From an uncultured Clostridia bacterium (GTDB lineage: Bacteria; Bacillota; Clostridia; Christensenellales; Borkfalkiaceae), in the NCBI GenBank assembly GCA_947629845.1, contig CANRFD010000012.1, forward strand, positions 1-22,158: a stretch of DNA of 22,158 bases, in the 5' to 3' direction. Below, in pieces: positions 7,660 through 16,205 of this stretch (the stretch's first letter is position 1; every line of letters begins with the position of its first letter). The notes below the pieces were generated by a model, which saw only the letters and a program-made list of their open reading frames with translations, did no database searches and was not told where the DNA came from. Both the position numbers and the translations under genes were made by a program.

Positions 7660-7824
7660 TTACTTGGATTCCTTGTGGACCGTATGCTTTTTGCAGACGG
7701 GGCAGTATTTTTTGAGTTCGAGACGGTCGGGATCGTTGCGCTTGTTTTTGAAGCTATCGTAGTTGCGGTTTTTGCACACGGTGCATTCGAACGTGACCTT
7801 CATTCTCGTGGATTTGACAGCCAT
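7660..7824 (-). CDS. rpmG: 50S ribosomal protein L33, four-cysteine form
   Basis: This 54-residue protein has the zinc-binding pairs CTVC (14-17) and CPVC (41-44) and the family core RNYDSFKNKRNDPDRLELKKYCP. Both pairs are intact, so this is the zinc-containing (C+) paralog type. The open frame extends to 7887, but ATG 7824 is chosen because GGAG lies 10 bases upstream and the extension runs into the promoter region. A later ATG at 7803 (MKVTFEC) is possible and closer to the usual L33 N-terminus. It is the first gene of the rpmG-secE-nusG-rplKA transcript. Confidence 0.95.
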   Translation of the reverse strand: MAVKSTRMKVTFECTVCKNRNYDSFKNKRNDPDRLELKKYCPVCKKHTVHKESK

Positions 7825-7877
7825 TGCGTGAAAACTCCATACAAAAAAATTACACCCCACATTTGGTGTGTAAGCAA

Positions 7878-7906
7878 AGTTTACCATAAAGGCGAGGGCT
7901 TGTCAA
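7878..7906 (-). promoter_or_regulatory. Sigma-A promoter of the rpmG-secE-nusG-rplKA operon
   Basis: A consensus -35 TTGACA (7901-7906) and -10 TAAACT (7878-7883) are separated by 17 bases on the minus strand, about 50-55 bases before the rpmG start. No gene or strong promoter lies between it and the terminator of the next unit. Confidence 0.88.
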
Positions 7907-7967
7907 CCGATTTTGAAGGGAAAAACAAACTTTACACGATTTATTTCCGCCGCCCTTTCGTTGGAAC

Positions 7968-8025
7968 GCGGTTTTGCGCCCTGCCCTTGCCCCCTCCTTG
8001 GGAGAAAGCGGTTTTGCGCCCTGCC
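7968..8025. repeat. Pair of 18-base direct repeats
   Basis: GCGGTTTTGCGCCCTGCC occurs at 7968-7985 and again at 8008-8025, 40 bases apart, each followed by CTTGCCCC-like sequence. They lie in the untranslated gap between rpmG and the giant lipoprotein gene. This could be a local duplication or a fragment of an intergenic repeat; no function is visible. Confidence 0.75.
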
Positions 8026-8040
8026 TTGCCCCGCAGACAC

Positions 8041-8074
8041 AGAAAAAACCTACGGTTTCCCGTAGGTTTTTTCT
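8041..8074. terminator. Bidirectional intrinsic terminator of the giant lipoprotein gene
   Basis: A perfect stem AGAAAAAACCTACGG / CCGTAGGTTTTTTCT with a 4-base loop ends in T-runs on both strands. It lies 35 bases past the stop of the lipoprotein gene (minus strand) and isolates it from the rpmG promoter region. Confidence 0.93.
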
Positions 8075-8108
8075 GTTCACTCACTCGCGGTGAGATTGGG
8101 TGTTGGGG

Positions 8109-11100
8109 TTAGTCGTTGTTGGTCGCGACATAGCAGGAAACCGTACCCGCCGCGCCTTCAGAACCAAGACCGATGGTCGCAGTTTCCGCCGTACCGGCTT
8201 CAAGTGTGTACTTGAAGTACACGGTCATTCCCGTATACTGATTGTCGGCCGTGCCCGTGAAGGTCATCGTAACGATGATGCTGTCGCCCGTCCAATCGAA
8301 CTCAACGCGCCAATCGCAATGCCTTGCAATTCCGGCGAACGCCGTCCAATCGAGAGCGGAAGCCTCGCCGTTGGGCGATTTGGTGCCGTTCTCTTTCTTG
8401 CTGTCGTCAAGCACATGCGAAGGGCCGGACTCCAACCATTGGTTATCATCGTAGAAACCGAAGTTGTCGGAGCGGAGCGTGATCGACTTGGTATTGTCGT
8501 CCACGCCTACGTATGCCAACAGCGAGAACCAGTTGCTCGCAACATCGCCTTCCTGCGTGCCGTAGACAACAACCTTGCCGCCTTTCTTCAACGTCATCGT
8601 CCAAATTTTGGCGTCGAAGGTCTGCGCCTTTTCCCAGCTCTTATCCGTTACGGCCGTTCCGCCGACGCCCGAAGCGGGCTGAACGCCGCCGCAGGTCGAG
8701 CAAAGACCGTTCACATAAGTGTGCTCGTGCGTCACTGCCTCTGCACCGGGAAGATCCTGCGTGGGAGCCTGTTCGGTGCGGGTGATGGTCGTAAGGGTAG
8801 CGCAGCTGTGGTCAACGCCGATACCGATGTTGTACGCTTCAAGCATTGTGCCGCCTTCATCTTCGGTGAAGGTGTAGGTCGTTTCAACGATCTTCGTCGC
8901 GTCGGCATTTTCGAGCTTCATCGTGACGGAGAACTGCTTGTTGTACTGCGTCCAATCGAAGGTGATGGTCACTTTGCAATCTGCGCCGACTTCCTTGATG
9001 AGAGCTGCGAAATCGGTGCCGCCCGTGAGCTTATGAGCGGGGCCGCCAATCGTCCAAGCTTCAACATTCTGTCCGCCTTCATTGCCGCTTCCGACAGGAT
9101 TTGCATGGTTCATGCAGATACCGGTGTCGCCCGATCTGTCGCCGGCATTGGTGCCGCTCCACACGAAGAAGGTGAGCGACGACCAGAACGGCTGAGTAGC
9201 CATGGACTTCTGCGTACCGGTGATGACGATCTTCTTGCCCTTTTCGAGCTTGCCGATCCAGTTGGGATTGTTGCTGTAACCCGTCCAACCGGTTTCTTCA
9301 CCTGCCGTGCCTTCGGTACCGATCGTAAGGCCGCCGTCCGCGGTGATCGCGCTATCCTCGGTGTATTCGGGATCGGGGATATCCGCATTGGGATCGCGGA
9401 TCCACTGGTTGCAATTCTCGGCGGAAACCACGTCCTTATCGCCCGTGACGGTGAGCGTGCCTGCGAAGTAGCAGTTGAACGGAAGCAAGCCGATCTCGTA
9501 GATCCCCTTCTCGAACTCGCCGCCTTCGACGGTGGAGGTGATCTTGCCTACGATCTCGAAGGTGTGCGCCGCATCCTGCGTGAAGAAGGTGAATACGATC
9601 TCTTTCGCGTTCGTCCAGTCGTAGGTGATGGTCGCCTCGGCATTGCCTCTGCAGGCAACGGCGGAGCCCCAAGGAACGTTCGAAGCAACGTCTGTGCCGT
9701 CGTACTTGACGGATTCAACGGTGTTGACATGCCACTTGTTGGCAGCATAGTCGCCTGTACCGCTGCTGAGAGCGTCGACATAGCCGTCGCAACGGATGGT
9801 GAGACCGCCGATCTTGAAGAGCGGGCCGTGCATGTTCAGCCACGAAGTGCCGATCGCAGCCGTAGCCGTCTTGATCGTGCCCTCGAATACGGCCTTCTGA
9901 CCCTTGACGATGGCGCCGAACTTCTCGGTGTCCGCGGGATCGTAGCCGTCCGCCGCAGCGGTAGACCACTGATCGGCCTTGCCGACGACGATGTCGTTCT
10001 GCACCCAACCGGTGACTTCGTTGCAAACCGTGCACAAGCCGCCGTCTGCGGGGAACTCGTGGCCTGCGGGACGAACGGTGAGCCCGTAGTAGAAGGTCGC
10101 ATCCGTCGTCGTGCCGTTGCCGTAGCCCTTCACGGTGTCCTTCGTGCAAGGATCGTCCGTAGCGATATCGAGCTGGGCGCCCGATTTCTCCATGGTAGCC
10201 TCGGCGATCGTGCGCTCGGTGGCGGTGACGGTGTAGAACTTCGTCGCGCCCTCGTTTTCGATCGCAAAGCCGTAAGCCGTGGCAGCCTCGATCTGGAACT
10301 TGGTAAGGTCGATCGTCAGAGCGACGATGAACTTGCCGTTGTACTCGGTATAGGCAGCCGTGGTGGCCTTTGCAAGGTAGCTCGTCGCGTTCTCGAATTG
10401 GACTGCACCCTCGGTGGTGACGTCAAATGCAAGTTCGTAGGTGGCGAGGTACTCCGCGTCGGTCACATGGCCTGCGTTGACGGTGAACGGAAGCGTGGAA
10501 GGCTGCTTGTTGGCCTCTACATTGGTGTAGATGGTGAGCGTGGTGCCCGCAGCCTGCGCATACCAGCCGGTCGCCTCGATCTGCTGTGCGCCCGAAGGAA
10601 GCCCGATCGCGGGAGCGATGGAGTTGAGCGCAAGGACGTCGTCGCCGCGGTTGAGCGTGATCTGCGCGCCCTCGATGGTCTTGGTGAGATCGGCAGCCGC
10701 CTTCACGAAGGTGACGGTGACGTTGCCGTTTGCAAGCGCGGTGCTGACGTATGCGGAGTAACCCGTTTCGCCGAACGCCGTAGCGTTTGCCTTTTCGGTA
10801 GCGAGCGCATTGATGGCCTTGGACTCTTCGCCGATGGCGATGGTATCCGTCGCCTGCACGCCGCCCGTATAGTTGATGGTGAACTCGCCGCCCGCAACGG
10901 TGAGCGCGTCTGCGCCCGTGGCGGTGGCCGTGATGTCGGAGCAGATCACGTTCTCAAGGTTGATCGTGATGTCGCCCTGCAAGGTGTACGCCTCGTAGTT
11001 GATAAGGTCGATCACGACGTTTGCGGGAACGTTGCCCTTTTCGATCGGCAGATAGACGGTGAGCTCGTCGTGAGACTGGTTGAACTCCGCCTTGGAGCCC

Positions 11101-14100
11101 GCGATCTCCGCTGCGCCGTTCTTCACGATCGCCTTTTCGATGAAGGTGAGCTGCTTGTTGAACTTCACCTTGAATGCAAGGTAGAACTGCGTGTTCTCCT
11201 TCGCAGCCATGCCGGTCGCCGTGACGGTGTTGCCTGCGGGTGCGAACGAGACGCCGGAGGAAGCTGCGTGGCCGTCGGCCTCCGCCGCCTCTACCGTGCT
11301 GATGGCGGAATTATCGGCCGTGGACTTGATGAGCTCGATCTTGTTGCCGTCAAGGTAGCAGTTGTTGCCGTCGCCGCCCATGAACCACACTTCGTAGGCG
11401 GAACCCGCCTTGGTGGTGAAGGTAGCGGTCATGGTGAACTGCGGCGTATCGTCGAAGTTCTGCCCTTCCACATAGAAGTTGAGCGTGGCGACGATGAGAT
11501 CGCCCCTGTGCTCGACGATGTAGCGGAAGCCGCCGCCCTTGAGCATGGTGGCCATATTGTCGATATTCACCGCGACGCCGTCCTTATCGAGCACGCCGTT
11601 CAGCGTGTTGTAAGGGTGCTCTTCGGTGATGTTGGAGCTCGTGATGCGCTCCGAACCGTTCGGGAACGCCGTCTCGTCATAGGGCTCTTTGCGCGTCCAG
11701 ATAGACGCAGGGTCGTCGCCGCCGTACAGAACGTCGCCGATGCCCGCGACCTGGAACAACGCCTTGTTGCTGTCCTCCCAGACGAGGATGCCGATGCCGT
11801 TGGTGCCGAACGTGCTCTTGTTGTCCTTAAAGGTGCCCCTGCCCTCGACGATGTCGCCCTTCGCGAGCGAGGAGGTAGCGCTGGTGCCGTACCAAGCGAA
11901 CACATCGTCCACATGGTTGCCGCCCTCCGGGGTATAGCCTTCGCTGACGACTTCGGAACGCGTTGCGCCGCACTTGGTGCAGGTGTTGCCTTCGAAGCTG
12001 TGCTCGCCGCCGATCTCCTGATAAGCCGCGAAGTAGATGACTTCGTCCTCGTCGTTCGTGATCGTCTTTGCGATGATGCCGGGAACGAGGCAGCTGCCCT
12101 CTTCGATGATGGAGAGCTCTGCGTCGGCGGGGATCTCTTCACGGGTGAACTGATCTTGCTCGGCTGCGGGATCGTACCACCAATAGTACTCGGACTCGGT
12201 GCCGGGGTTGACTTCGATACCGTACGCGCCTTCGAAGCCGAACGCGCCTTCCATATCGATGCCGACCATGACGATGAGCCCTGCGTCACCCTCGGTGGAG
12301 GTGAAGAGGTACTGTTCGATGGTGTAGATGCTGATCTCTTCCGCATCCTCGCCTTCGCCCACTTCGCGAACCTTGTCGGCAAGCGTCGTGTTGACGAACT
12401 CGAGAACGGAGTGGTTGGCACGGAAGGAGAGATCGAGTTCCTTCGCCGTGGCAAGATCGCCGTTGTTGGCGGTGACTTTGAGATCGCCCTTTACGGCGTT
12501 GCTTGCAAAGTCGATGGCGCCGTCCGTCGCGGCGACGGCCTTTACAACGTACAGCTTCTTGGCCGTCTCGTCGACGTAGAAGTAGTAGCCGTCCTGCACG
12601 AACTTGCTTTCCGTCGAGAACTCGAAGCCGTAGTCGAGATAATCGGTCGCAACGATGTTGCTGCCGTTCACGGCCTCTACCCTCGGCATCTCCGTTGCGC
12701 CGAACGTGAATGCAGGGAATTTGATGGTGATGCTGGTCTTGCCGTTCTCCTGCGAGAATGCCGTTGCATAGACGTCATCCGCAAACTCGACGGGGCCTTG
12801 GGAAACGCCGGTGGTCGCGTTGGTGAGACGGGCAACGGTACGCTGGCCGCGGTTGCCGCCGAACCACACGTTGAACGCCGTGATTTCGGTGGTGTCGTAT
12901 TCGAGGGTCACGCTGCCGCCTTGGTCGAGCTTCCAGCCCGTCGTGACCTGCGGCGTGGAGGTGGAGACGACGTCAAAGCCGATGATGCCGGTGCCGAACA
13001 CAAATTCGACGTCATTGGTCTGAATGCCCTTCACGACGATCGCCTGCCCGAGCGCTTCCTTCTTGATCGCGAACGCGATGAGAATTTCGTCGCCCTCGAC
13101 GGTCGTAGCGATCTTGACGTTTGCGGTGTCCGTCGTGATGCTGGGTGCGGTGAAGTCGCCGATGCCCTCGATCTTGGCGACGAAGTAGCGGTAACCGGCC
13201 GCCGCCGTCGCGTCGGTGATGCCTTCGAACACGGAATATGCGCCTGCGGGGATGGCCTGCGCGACGCCGCTTTCCAGCGTGAACTGCGCGTTGCCCTCCG
13301 CCGTGATGCCGAGCGTGTAGGCGCCCGTCTTCTTGTTGTTCTTGAGCGTGCCGTTGAAGTTGAAGCCGTATGCGGCCTTAACATTGTTATCAACGACGGT
13401 GATGGCGTTTCCGCCCTCGGCATCGAGCACGAGGCCGCGCCAATCTTTGTCGGAACGGTTGAACTCGACCTTGAAGATCTTCATCGCGGTCGAGAGCGGC
13501 GAATTGCCGACGGCCGTCCAGACTTCCTTGTTGGCAAGTTCTGCCTGCGCCGCGGCGTCGTTCGCCTTGAGCGCGGCAAGCGTCATCTCGCCCGTGTAGT
13601 AATACAGCATGTCGTTGCTGATCGTGTAGTCGCGGAGCACGCCGGGATTTTGCGCGGTGTCGATCTTGACGCTGACGGTGTTCGCGGCGTCGATGGTCTG
13701 GCCCGCAAGATACTTGGCTTGCGCGCCGGCCTTCAGGCCTTCCACCTTCATGTCGGTGGTCGTCTCCGTCTCAACAACTGTGGAGTTGGTGATGAGAAGG
13801 CTGCAGTAGTCGCCGTGAATAATCGTGTCATAATATCCGCGGGTCGCTGCGGGAACTTTGATGCGGGAAGTGAGCGTGTACGAGCCGACCGTTCTCACGA
13901 TGTCGATGACGCCGACCTGCTGCGTCTGGCTCACATTATAGGTGCGGTACGTCCACGTCACGACGATCTTGGTGTAGGAACCGTACTGATCGCCGGAGTT
14001 GGTCGTGCTGCCCGAGGAGTACACCCACCAATCCTTCCATGCGTCGGAAGTGGGATCGGGGATGTTGTTTGCGTCGTACCCTTCGCCGAGGATGTCCTTC

Positions 14101-15197
14101 GTCTCGGAGGGGTGCGAACCGTAGTTGGCGATCGCATTGTCGCCGCTCTTGGTCGCGCCGCCGCCCACGATGAACGCGGGAAGTCCGGCGAGCGTCCTTC
14201 TGGTCGTACCGATGCCGTCGTAGAGCACCCAGCCTTCCGAACGGACGATGACCGAGTTGCCGCCCGCGTAGTTGCCTTTGTTCGTCCAAAGGCTGGTCGT
14301 GGCAAAGCGGTCTGCGATACCGAAGGAGGGCGCGTTATAGTATTCGTTCACCGTCCCCCAAGGGCCGTTCGTGCCGGTGTCTTGCTTGGCGTAGCCCTCG
14401 ATCGTGATGGACATACCGGGTTCGAGGCGGCCTGCGGTCAGCGAAGGGATCCTCGCCCCGTGGGTGCCGTTGTCGTCGTCCCACGATTCGTCGTCTCCGA
14501 TCTCCGTGATCCTGCCGCTCGAGGTGACGCCTGCGTTGATGCCCGCGGCGGCGTTGAACACCTTGCCGTTGGTCGTCTCCGCCGAAAGTCCTTCAAGCTC
14601 CGCCGCTTCGTCCGCGGTGAGAGCCGCCTTTCCGATCGCCGTCGCGTTGGTGTCGTCGATGCCGTTGTGGAAGGTACCGTAGTGAATGGCGATATCCTCG
14701 TCGGCGACCGTCTTTGTCGCTTTGTCTTTCGGACAGGTGAATTTATTCGGATTGGAAGCGTCTGCCACCCAGTTATGATCCACCGTAGCCGTGATATTGA
14801 CGCTCTTATTGTCCGCGTTGTTTTCCTTGGGCGTCAGCGTCACGGTGTACGTGTCGATGACGAGATCGTCGAAATCGATATTGTGGTCTACTGTGCAGTC
14901 GGAGCCCTTCACGGTATCGGGGTCGCCGGTGGTATACGTCACCACAACGGTGATGTTGCCGAGCGCGCTCGTGAAGTCCGCCTCCGTGCTCTCATCCGTC
15001 AGCTCGATGTTGCGGAGACCGCGGATCGAGAGACGCTCGATGCGAAGCTCCGTGCCGCTGCCGCCGGGATTTTCGCCGCCGGGATTTTCGCCGCCGGGGT
15101 TTTCCCCGCCGGGGTTTTCCCCGCCGCCGCACGCAAACAGCGTCAGCGACAGACAGGCTGCAAACAGTAGCACAAAAAGTGCCTTGAGTTTCCTCAT
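8109..15197 (-). CDS. Giant modular lipoprotein (2362 residues), probable surface-displayed protein
   Basis: I do not recognise a named family. The N-terminus is a lipoprotein signal peptide with lipobox LFAC (Cys23), then (GGENP)4 at 25-44 as a flexible linker, then an Ig-like beta domain (about 48-138). A recurrent beta-rich module carries a G-T turn (LxKGxxxxxxGT) and a later FDWT-type strand. It is clear at G1773/W1861, G1994/W2082 and G2213/W2302, looser at G1121/H1230, and most diverged at G268/W415. The G-T to W distance is 87, 87 and 88 residues in the three clear copies. H-x-[FY]...C-x2-C motifs precede three modules (H1066/C1073/C1076, H1713/C1722/C1725, H2159/C2166/C2169), and a broken one lies at H141/C155. 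No enzyme motif, LPXTG or C-terminal anchor is visible, so N-terminal lipid anchoring is expected. Codon use matches its neighbours. It has its own promoter, RBS and terminator. Carbohydrate or host-surface binding is a guess. Confidence 0.9.
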   Translation of the reverse strand: MRKLKALFVLLFAACLSLTLFACGGGENPGGENPGGENPGGENPGGSGTELRIERLSIRGLRNIELTDESTEADFTSALGNITVVVTYTTGDPDTVKGSDCTVDHNIDFDDLVIDTYTVTLTPKENNADNKSVNITATVDHNWVADASNPNKFTCPKDKATKTVADEDIAIHYGTFHNGIDDTNATAIGKAALTADEAAELEGLSAETTNGKVFNAAAGINAGVTSSGRITEIGDDESWDDDNGTHGARIPSLTAGRLEPGMSITIEGYAKQDTGTNGPWGTVNEYYNAPSFGIADRFATTSLWTNKGNYAGGNSVIVRSEGWVLYDGIGTTRRTLAGLPAFIVGGGATKSGDNAIANYGSHPSETKDILGEGYDANNIPDPTSDAWKDWWVYSSGSTTNSGDQYGSYTKIVVTWTYRTYNVSQTQQVGVIDIVRTVGSYTLTSRIKVPAATRGYYDTIIHGDYCSLLITNSTVVETETTTDMKVEGLKAGAQAKYLAGQTIDAANTVSVKIDTAQNPGVLRDYTISNDMLYYYTGEMTLAALKANDAAAQAELANKEVWTAVGNSPLSTAMKIFKVEFNRSDKDWRGLVLDAEGGNAITVVDNNVKAAYGFNFNGTLKNNKKTGAYTLGITAEGNAQFTLESGVAQAIPAGAYSVFEGITDATAAAGYRYFVAKIEGIGDFTAPSITTDTANVKIATTVEGDEILIAFAIKKEALGQAIVVKGIQTNDVEFVFGTGIIGFDVVSTSTPQVTTGWKLDQGGSVTLEYDTTEITAFNVWFGGNRGQRTVARLTNATTGVSQGPVEFADDVYATAFSQENGKTSITIKFPAFTFGATEMPRVEAVNGSNIVATDYLDYGFEFSTESKFVQDGYYFYVDETAKKLYVVKAVAATDGAIDFASNAVKGDLKVTANNGDLATAKELDLSFRANHSVLEFVNTTLADKVREVGEGEDAEEISIYTIEQYLFTSTEGDAGLIVMVGIDMEGAFGFEGAYGIEVNPGTESEYYWWYDPAAEQDQFTREEIPADAELSIIEEGSCLVPGIIAKTITNDEDEVIYFAAYQEIGGEHSFEGNTCTKCGATRSEVVSEGYTPEGGNHVDDVFAWYGTSATSSLAKGDIVEGRGTFKDNKSTFGTNGIGILVWEDSNKALFQVAGIGDVLYGGDDPASIWTRKEPYDETAFPNGSERITSSNITEEHPYNTLNGVLDKDGVAVNIDNMATMLKGGGFRYIVEHRGDLIVATLNFYVEGQNFDDTPQFTMTATFTTKAGSAYEVWFMGGDGNNCYLDGNKIELIKSTADNSAISTVEAAEADGHAASSGVSFAPAGNTVTATGMAAKENTQFYLAFKVKFNKQLTFIEKAIVKNGAAEIAGSKAEFNQSHDELTVYLPIEKGNVPANVVIDLINYEAYTLQGDITINLENVICSDITATATGADALTVAGGEFTINYTGGVQATDTIAIGEESKAINALATEKANATAFGETGYSAYVSTALANGNVTVTFVKAAADLTKTIEGAQITLNRGDDVLALNSIAPAIGLPSGAQQIEATGWYAQAAGTTLTIYTNVEANKQPSTLPFTVNAGHVTDAEYLATYELAFDVTTEGAVQFENATSYLAKATTAAYTEYNGKFIVALTIDLTKFQIEAATAYGFAIENEGATKFYTVTATERTIAEATMEKSGAQLDIATDDPCTKDTVKGYGNGTTTDATFYYGLTVRPAGHEFPADGGLCTVCNEVTGWVQNDIVVGKADQWSTAAADGYDPADTEKFGAIVKGQKAVFEGTIKTATAAIGTSWLNMHGPLFKIGGLTIRCDGYVDALSSGTGDYAANKWHVNTVESVKYDGTDVASNVPWGSAVACRGNAEATITYDWTNAKEIVFTFFTQDAAHTFEIVGKITSTVEGGEFEKGIYEIGLLPFNCYFAGTLTVTGDKDVVSAENCNQWIRDPNADIPDPEYTEDSAITADGGLTIGTEGTAGEETGWTGYSNNPNWIGKLEKGKKIVITGTQKSMATQPFWSSLTFFVWSGTNAGDRSGDTGICMNHANPVGSGNEGGQNVEAWTIGGPAHKLTGGTDFAALIKEVGADCKVTITFDWTQYNKQFSVTMKLENADATKIVETTYTFTEDEGGTMLEAYNIGIGVDHSCATLTTITRTEQAPTQDLPGAEAVTHEHTYVNGLCSTCGGVQPASGVGGTAVTDKSWEKAQTFDAKIWTMTLKKGGKVVVYGTQEGDVASNWFSLLAYVGVDDNTKSITLRSDNFGFYDDNQWLESGPSHVLDDSKKENGTKSPNGEASALDWTAFAGIARHCDWRVEFDWTGDSIIVTMTFTGTADNQYTGMTVYFKYTLEAGTAETATIGLGSEGAAGTVSCYVATNND
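15066..15125 (-). repeat. Four 15-base tandem repeats encoding GGENP
   Basis: Four consecutive copies of a 15-base unit encode Gly-Gly-Glu-Asn-Pro directly after the lipid-anchor cysteine. The two outer-type and inner-type copies differ at a few third or wobble positions. Unit length is a multiple of three, so copy-number change would lengthen or shorten the tether without breaking the frame. Confidence 0.9.
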
Positions 15198-15264
15198 GTC
15201 TTTCCCCCCTGATAAAATTATATTTCGCTACCCGCATAGTGACACCTATACAAATAGCATCCTA

Positions 15265-15293
15265 ATCTTACAACTTTTTTTTTGGCGTGTCAA
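15265..15293 (-). promoter_or_regulatory. Sigma-A promoter of the giant lipoprotein gene
   Basis: The -35 TTGACA (15288-15293) and -10 TAAGAT (15265-15270) are separated by 17 bases that include an A9 tract. The predicted start near 15258 gives a leader of about 60 bases ending in an AGGGGGGAAAG ribosome-binding site 6 bases before the ATG. This shows the gene is an independent, probably well expressed unit. Confidence 0.87.
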
Positions 15294-15299
15294 TACCTT

Positions 15300-16125
15300 T
15301 TGCGAATTTTTTCCATATTCTGTTCACTCTTTTCCTTTCCCCTCTCCCGAGCCCTTTCCCCGCAAGGCTTCCCCTTTTGCAAAGGGCGCCGCAGGCGTGC
15401 CTTGTGCTGAAGTACCCGCGCAGCCCGTCCGTCTCTTGCTTCCCCCTTTTGGGGGAAGTACCCGCGCAGCGGGGGATAGGGGTTCTTGCCCCCTCCTCGG
15501 GAGGTCGCATTTCTCCTGCCCCCTCCTCGGGGGGGTGTCCCGTAGGGACGGGGGTGGGGCACGCCACATAATCACGTCATGTTGAGCCGCCACACAAAAT
15601 GTCATGTCGAGCTCCGTCGCCCCGCGCGCTCTATTCGTCTACTAAGCGCGGCACGAGCCCCATAAGGGGCGAAGTAGACATCTCTACCTTATTTTGAGAT
15701 TTCTCGACTCCGCTTCGCTCCGCTCGAAATGACAGCCATGTCATATAAATCACGTCATCCTGCTCCGCGCCCCTGTCTTGGCTCCCCATCGAGGGGGAGC
15801 TGTCGAGGCCTTAGCCGAGACTGAAGGGGTGTCATATAAATCACGTCATCCTGCCCCGCGCGTATTGTTCGTCCACCGCCTCCGCCACATAATCACGTCA
15901 TCCTGAGCTCCGTCGAAGGATGTCCACATTATAATGCGGTCATGTTTCGACTACGCTACTTCGTCGCTACGCTCCTCGTGCCGCCCTTCGACGACATAAT
16001 ACGTGCGGGCGGGGCGGGATGACGTAATTGTACGGCGTGGCACTGCGTCCTCCCCCTCCTCATTCCGAGGCTCCGAAGGAGCCGAGCGAATCTTCCCTTA
16101 TCCTCCGCCCTATATATAATAATGT
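15300..16125. repeat. Intergenic repeat mosaic between recO and the lipoprotein gene
   Basis: No gene is supported in about 830 bases. Units seen in order are as follows. 15364-15414 is shared with 4085-4170. GAAGTACCCGCGCAGC occurs twice, near 15410 and 15456. 15518-15560 carries the GTCCCGTAGGGAC palindrome, nearly the same as 21836-21880, with a half copy near 15488. 15685-15733 matches the reverse complement of 4039-4087. 15780-15829 is a relative of the GAGCTGTC...GACTGAAGGGG palindrome. 15884-15936 is the same unit as 22019-22099. CACGTCATCCTG-type words recur near 15748, 15841 and 15893. Arms GTCTACT...AGTAGAC lie near 15637-15679. The patchwork suggests mobile or recombining short elements. 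Confidence 0.85.
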
Positions 16126-16158
16126 AAAGCGCCGCCGCGTTCTCATTCGCGGAGGCGC
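16126..16158 (-). terminator. Possible terminator after recO
   Basis: On the minus strand GCGCCTCCGCG pairs with CGCGGCGGCGC (one mismatch) around AATGAGAA and is followed by TTTACATTATTAT. The U-tract is weak. The left arm coincides with one copy of the 23-base repeat at the end of recO, so the hairpin may be incidental. Confidence 0.45.
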
Positions 16159-16205
16159 CGTCAAATCATTCGCGGAGGCGCCCGAAGATCATCGCGGAAG
16201 CGCCA
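16144..16205. repeat. Three 23-base-spaced repeats at the 3' end of recO
   Basis: CATTCGCGGAGGCGCC begins at 16144 and 16167, and a diverged copy (CATCGCGGAAGCGCC) begins at 16190. The third copy encodes the last residues and stop of RecO. In the same frame the copy past the stop would read LTAPPR against LLALPR, so the end of recO appears to have been duplicated outward, or the repeat invaded the gene end. Confidence 0.7.

Noticed and set aside
8100..15170. Plus-strand open frame of 2356 codons opposite the lipoprotein gene
   Set aside because: It is in codon-aligned antisense register, lacks an RBS-supported start and has an Arg/Asp/Val/Gly-rich composition without signal peptide or domains. 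It exists because the sense gene avoids three codons.
15268..15605. Several short open frames on both strands between recO and the lipoprotein gene
   Set aside because: All are low-complexity Pro/Gly/Arg products of repeat units, without RBS or conserved features.
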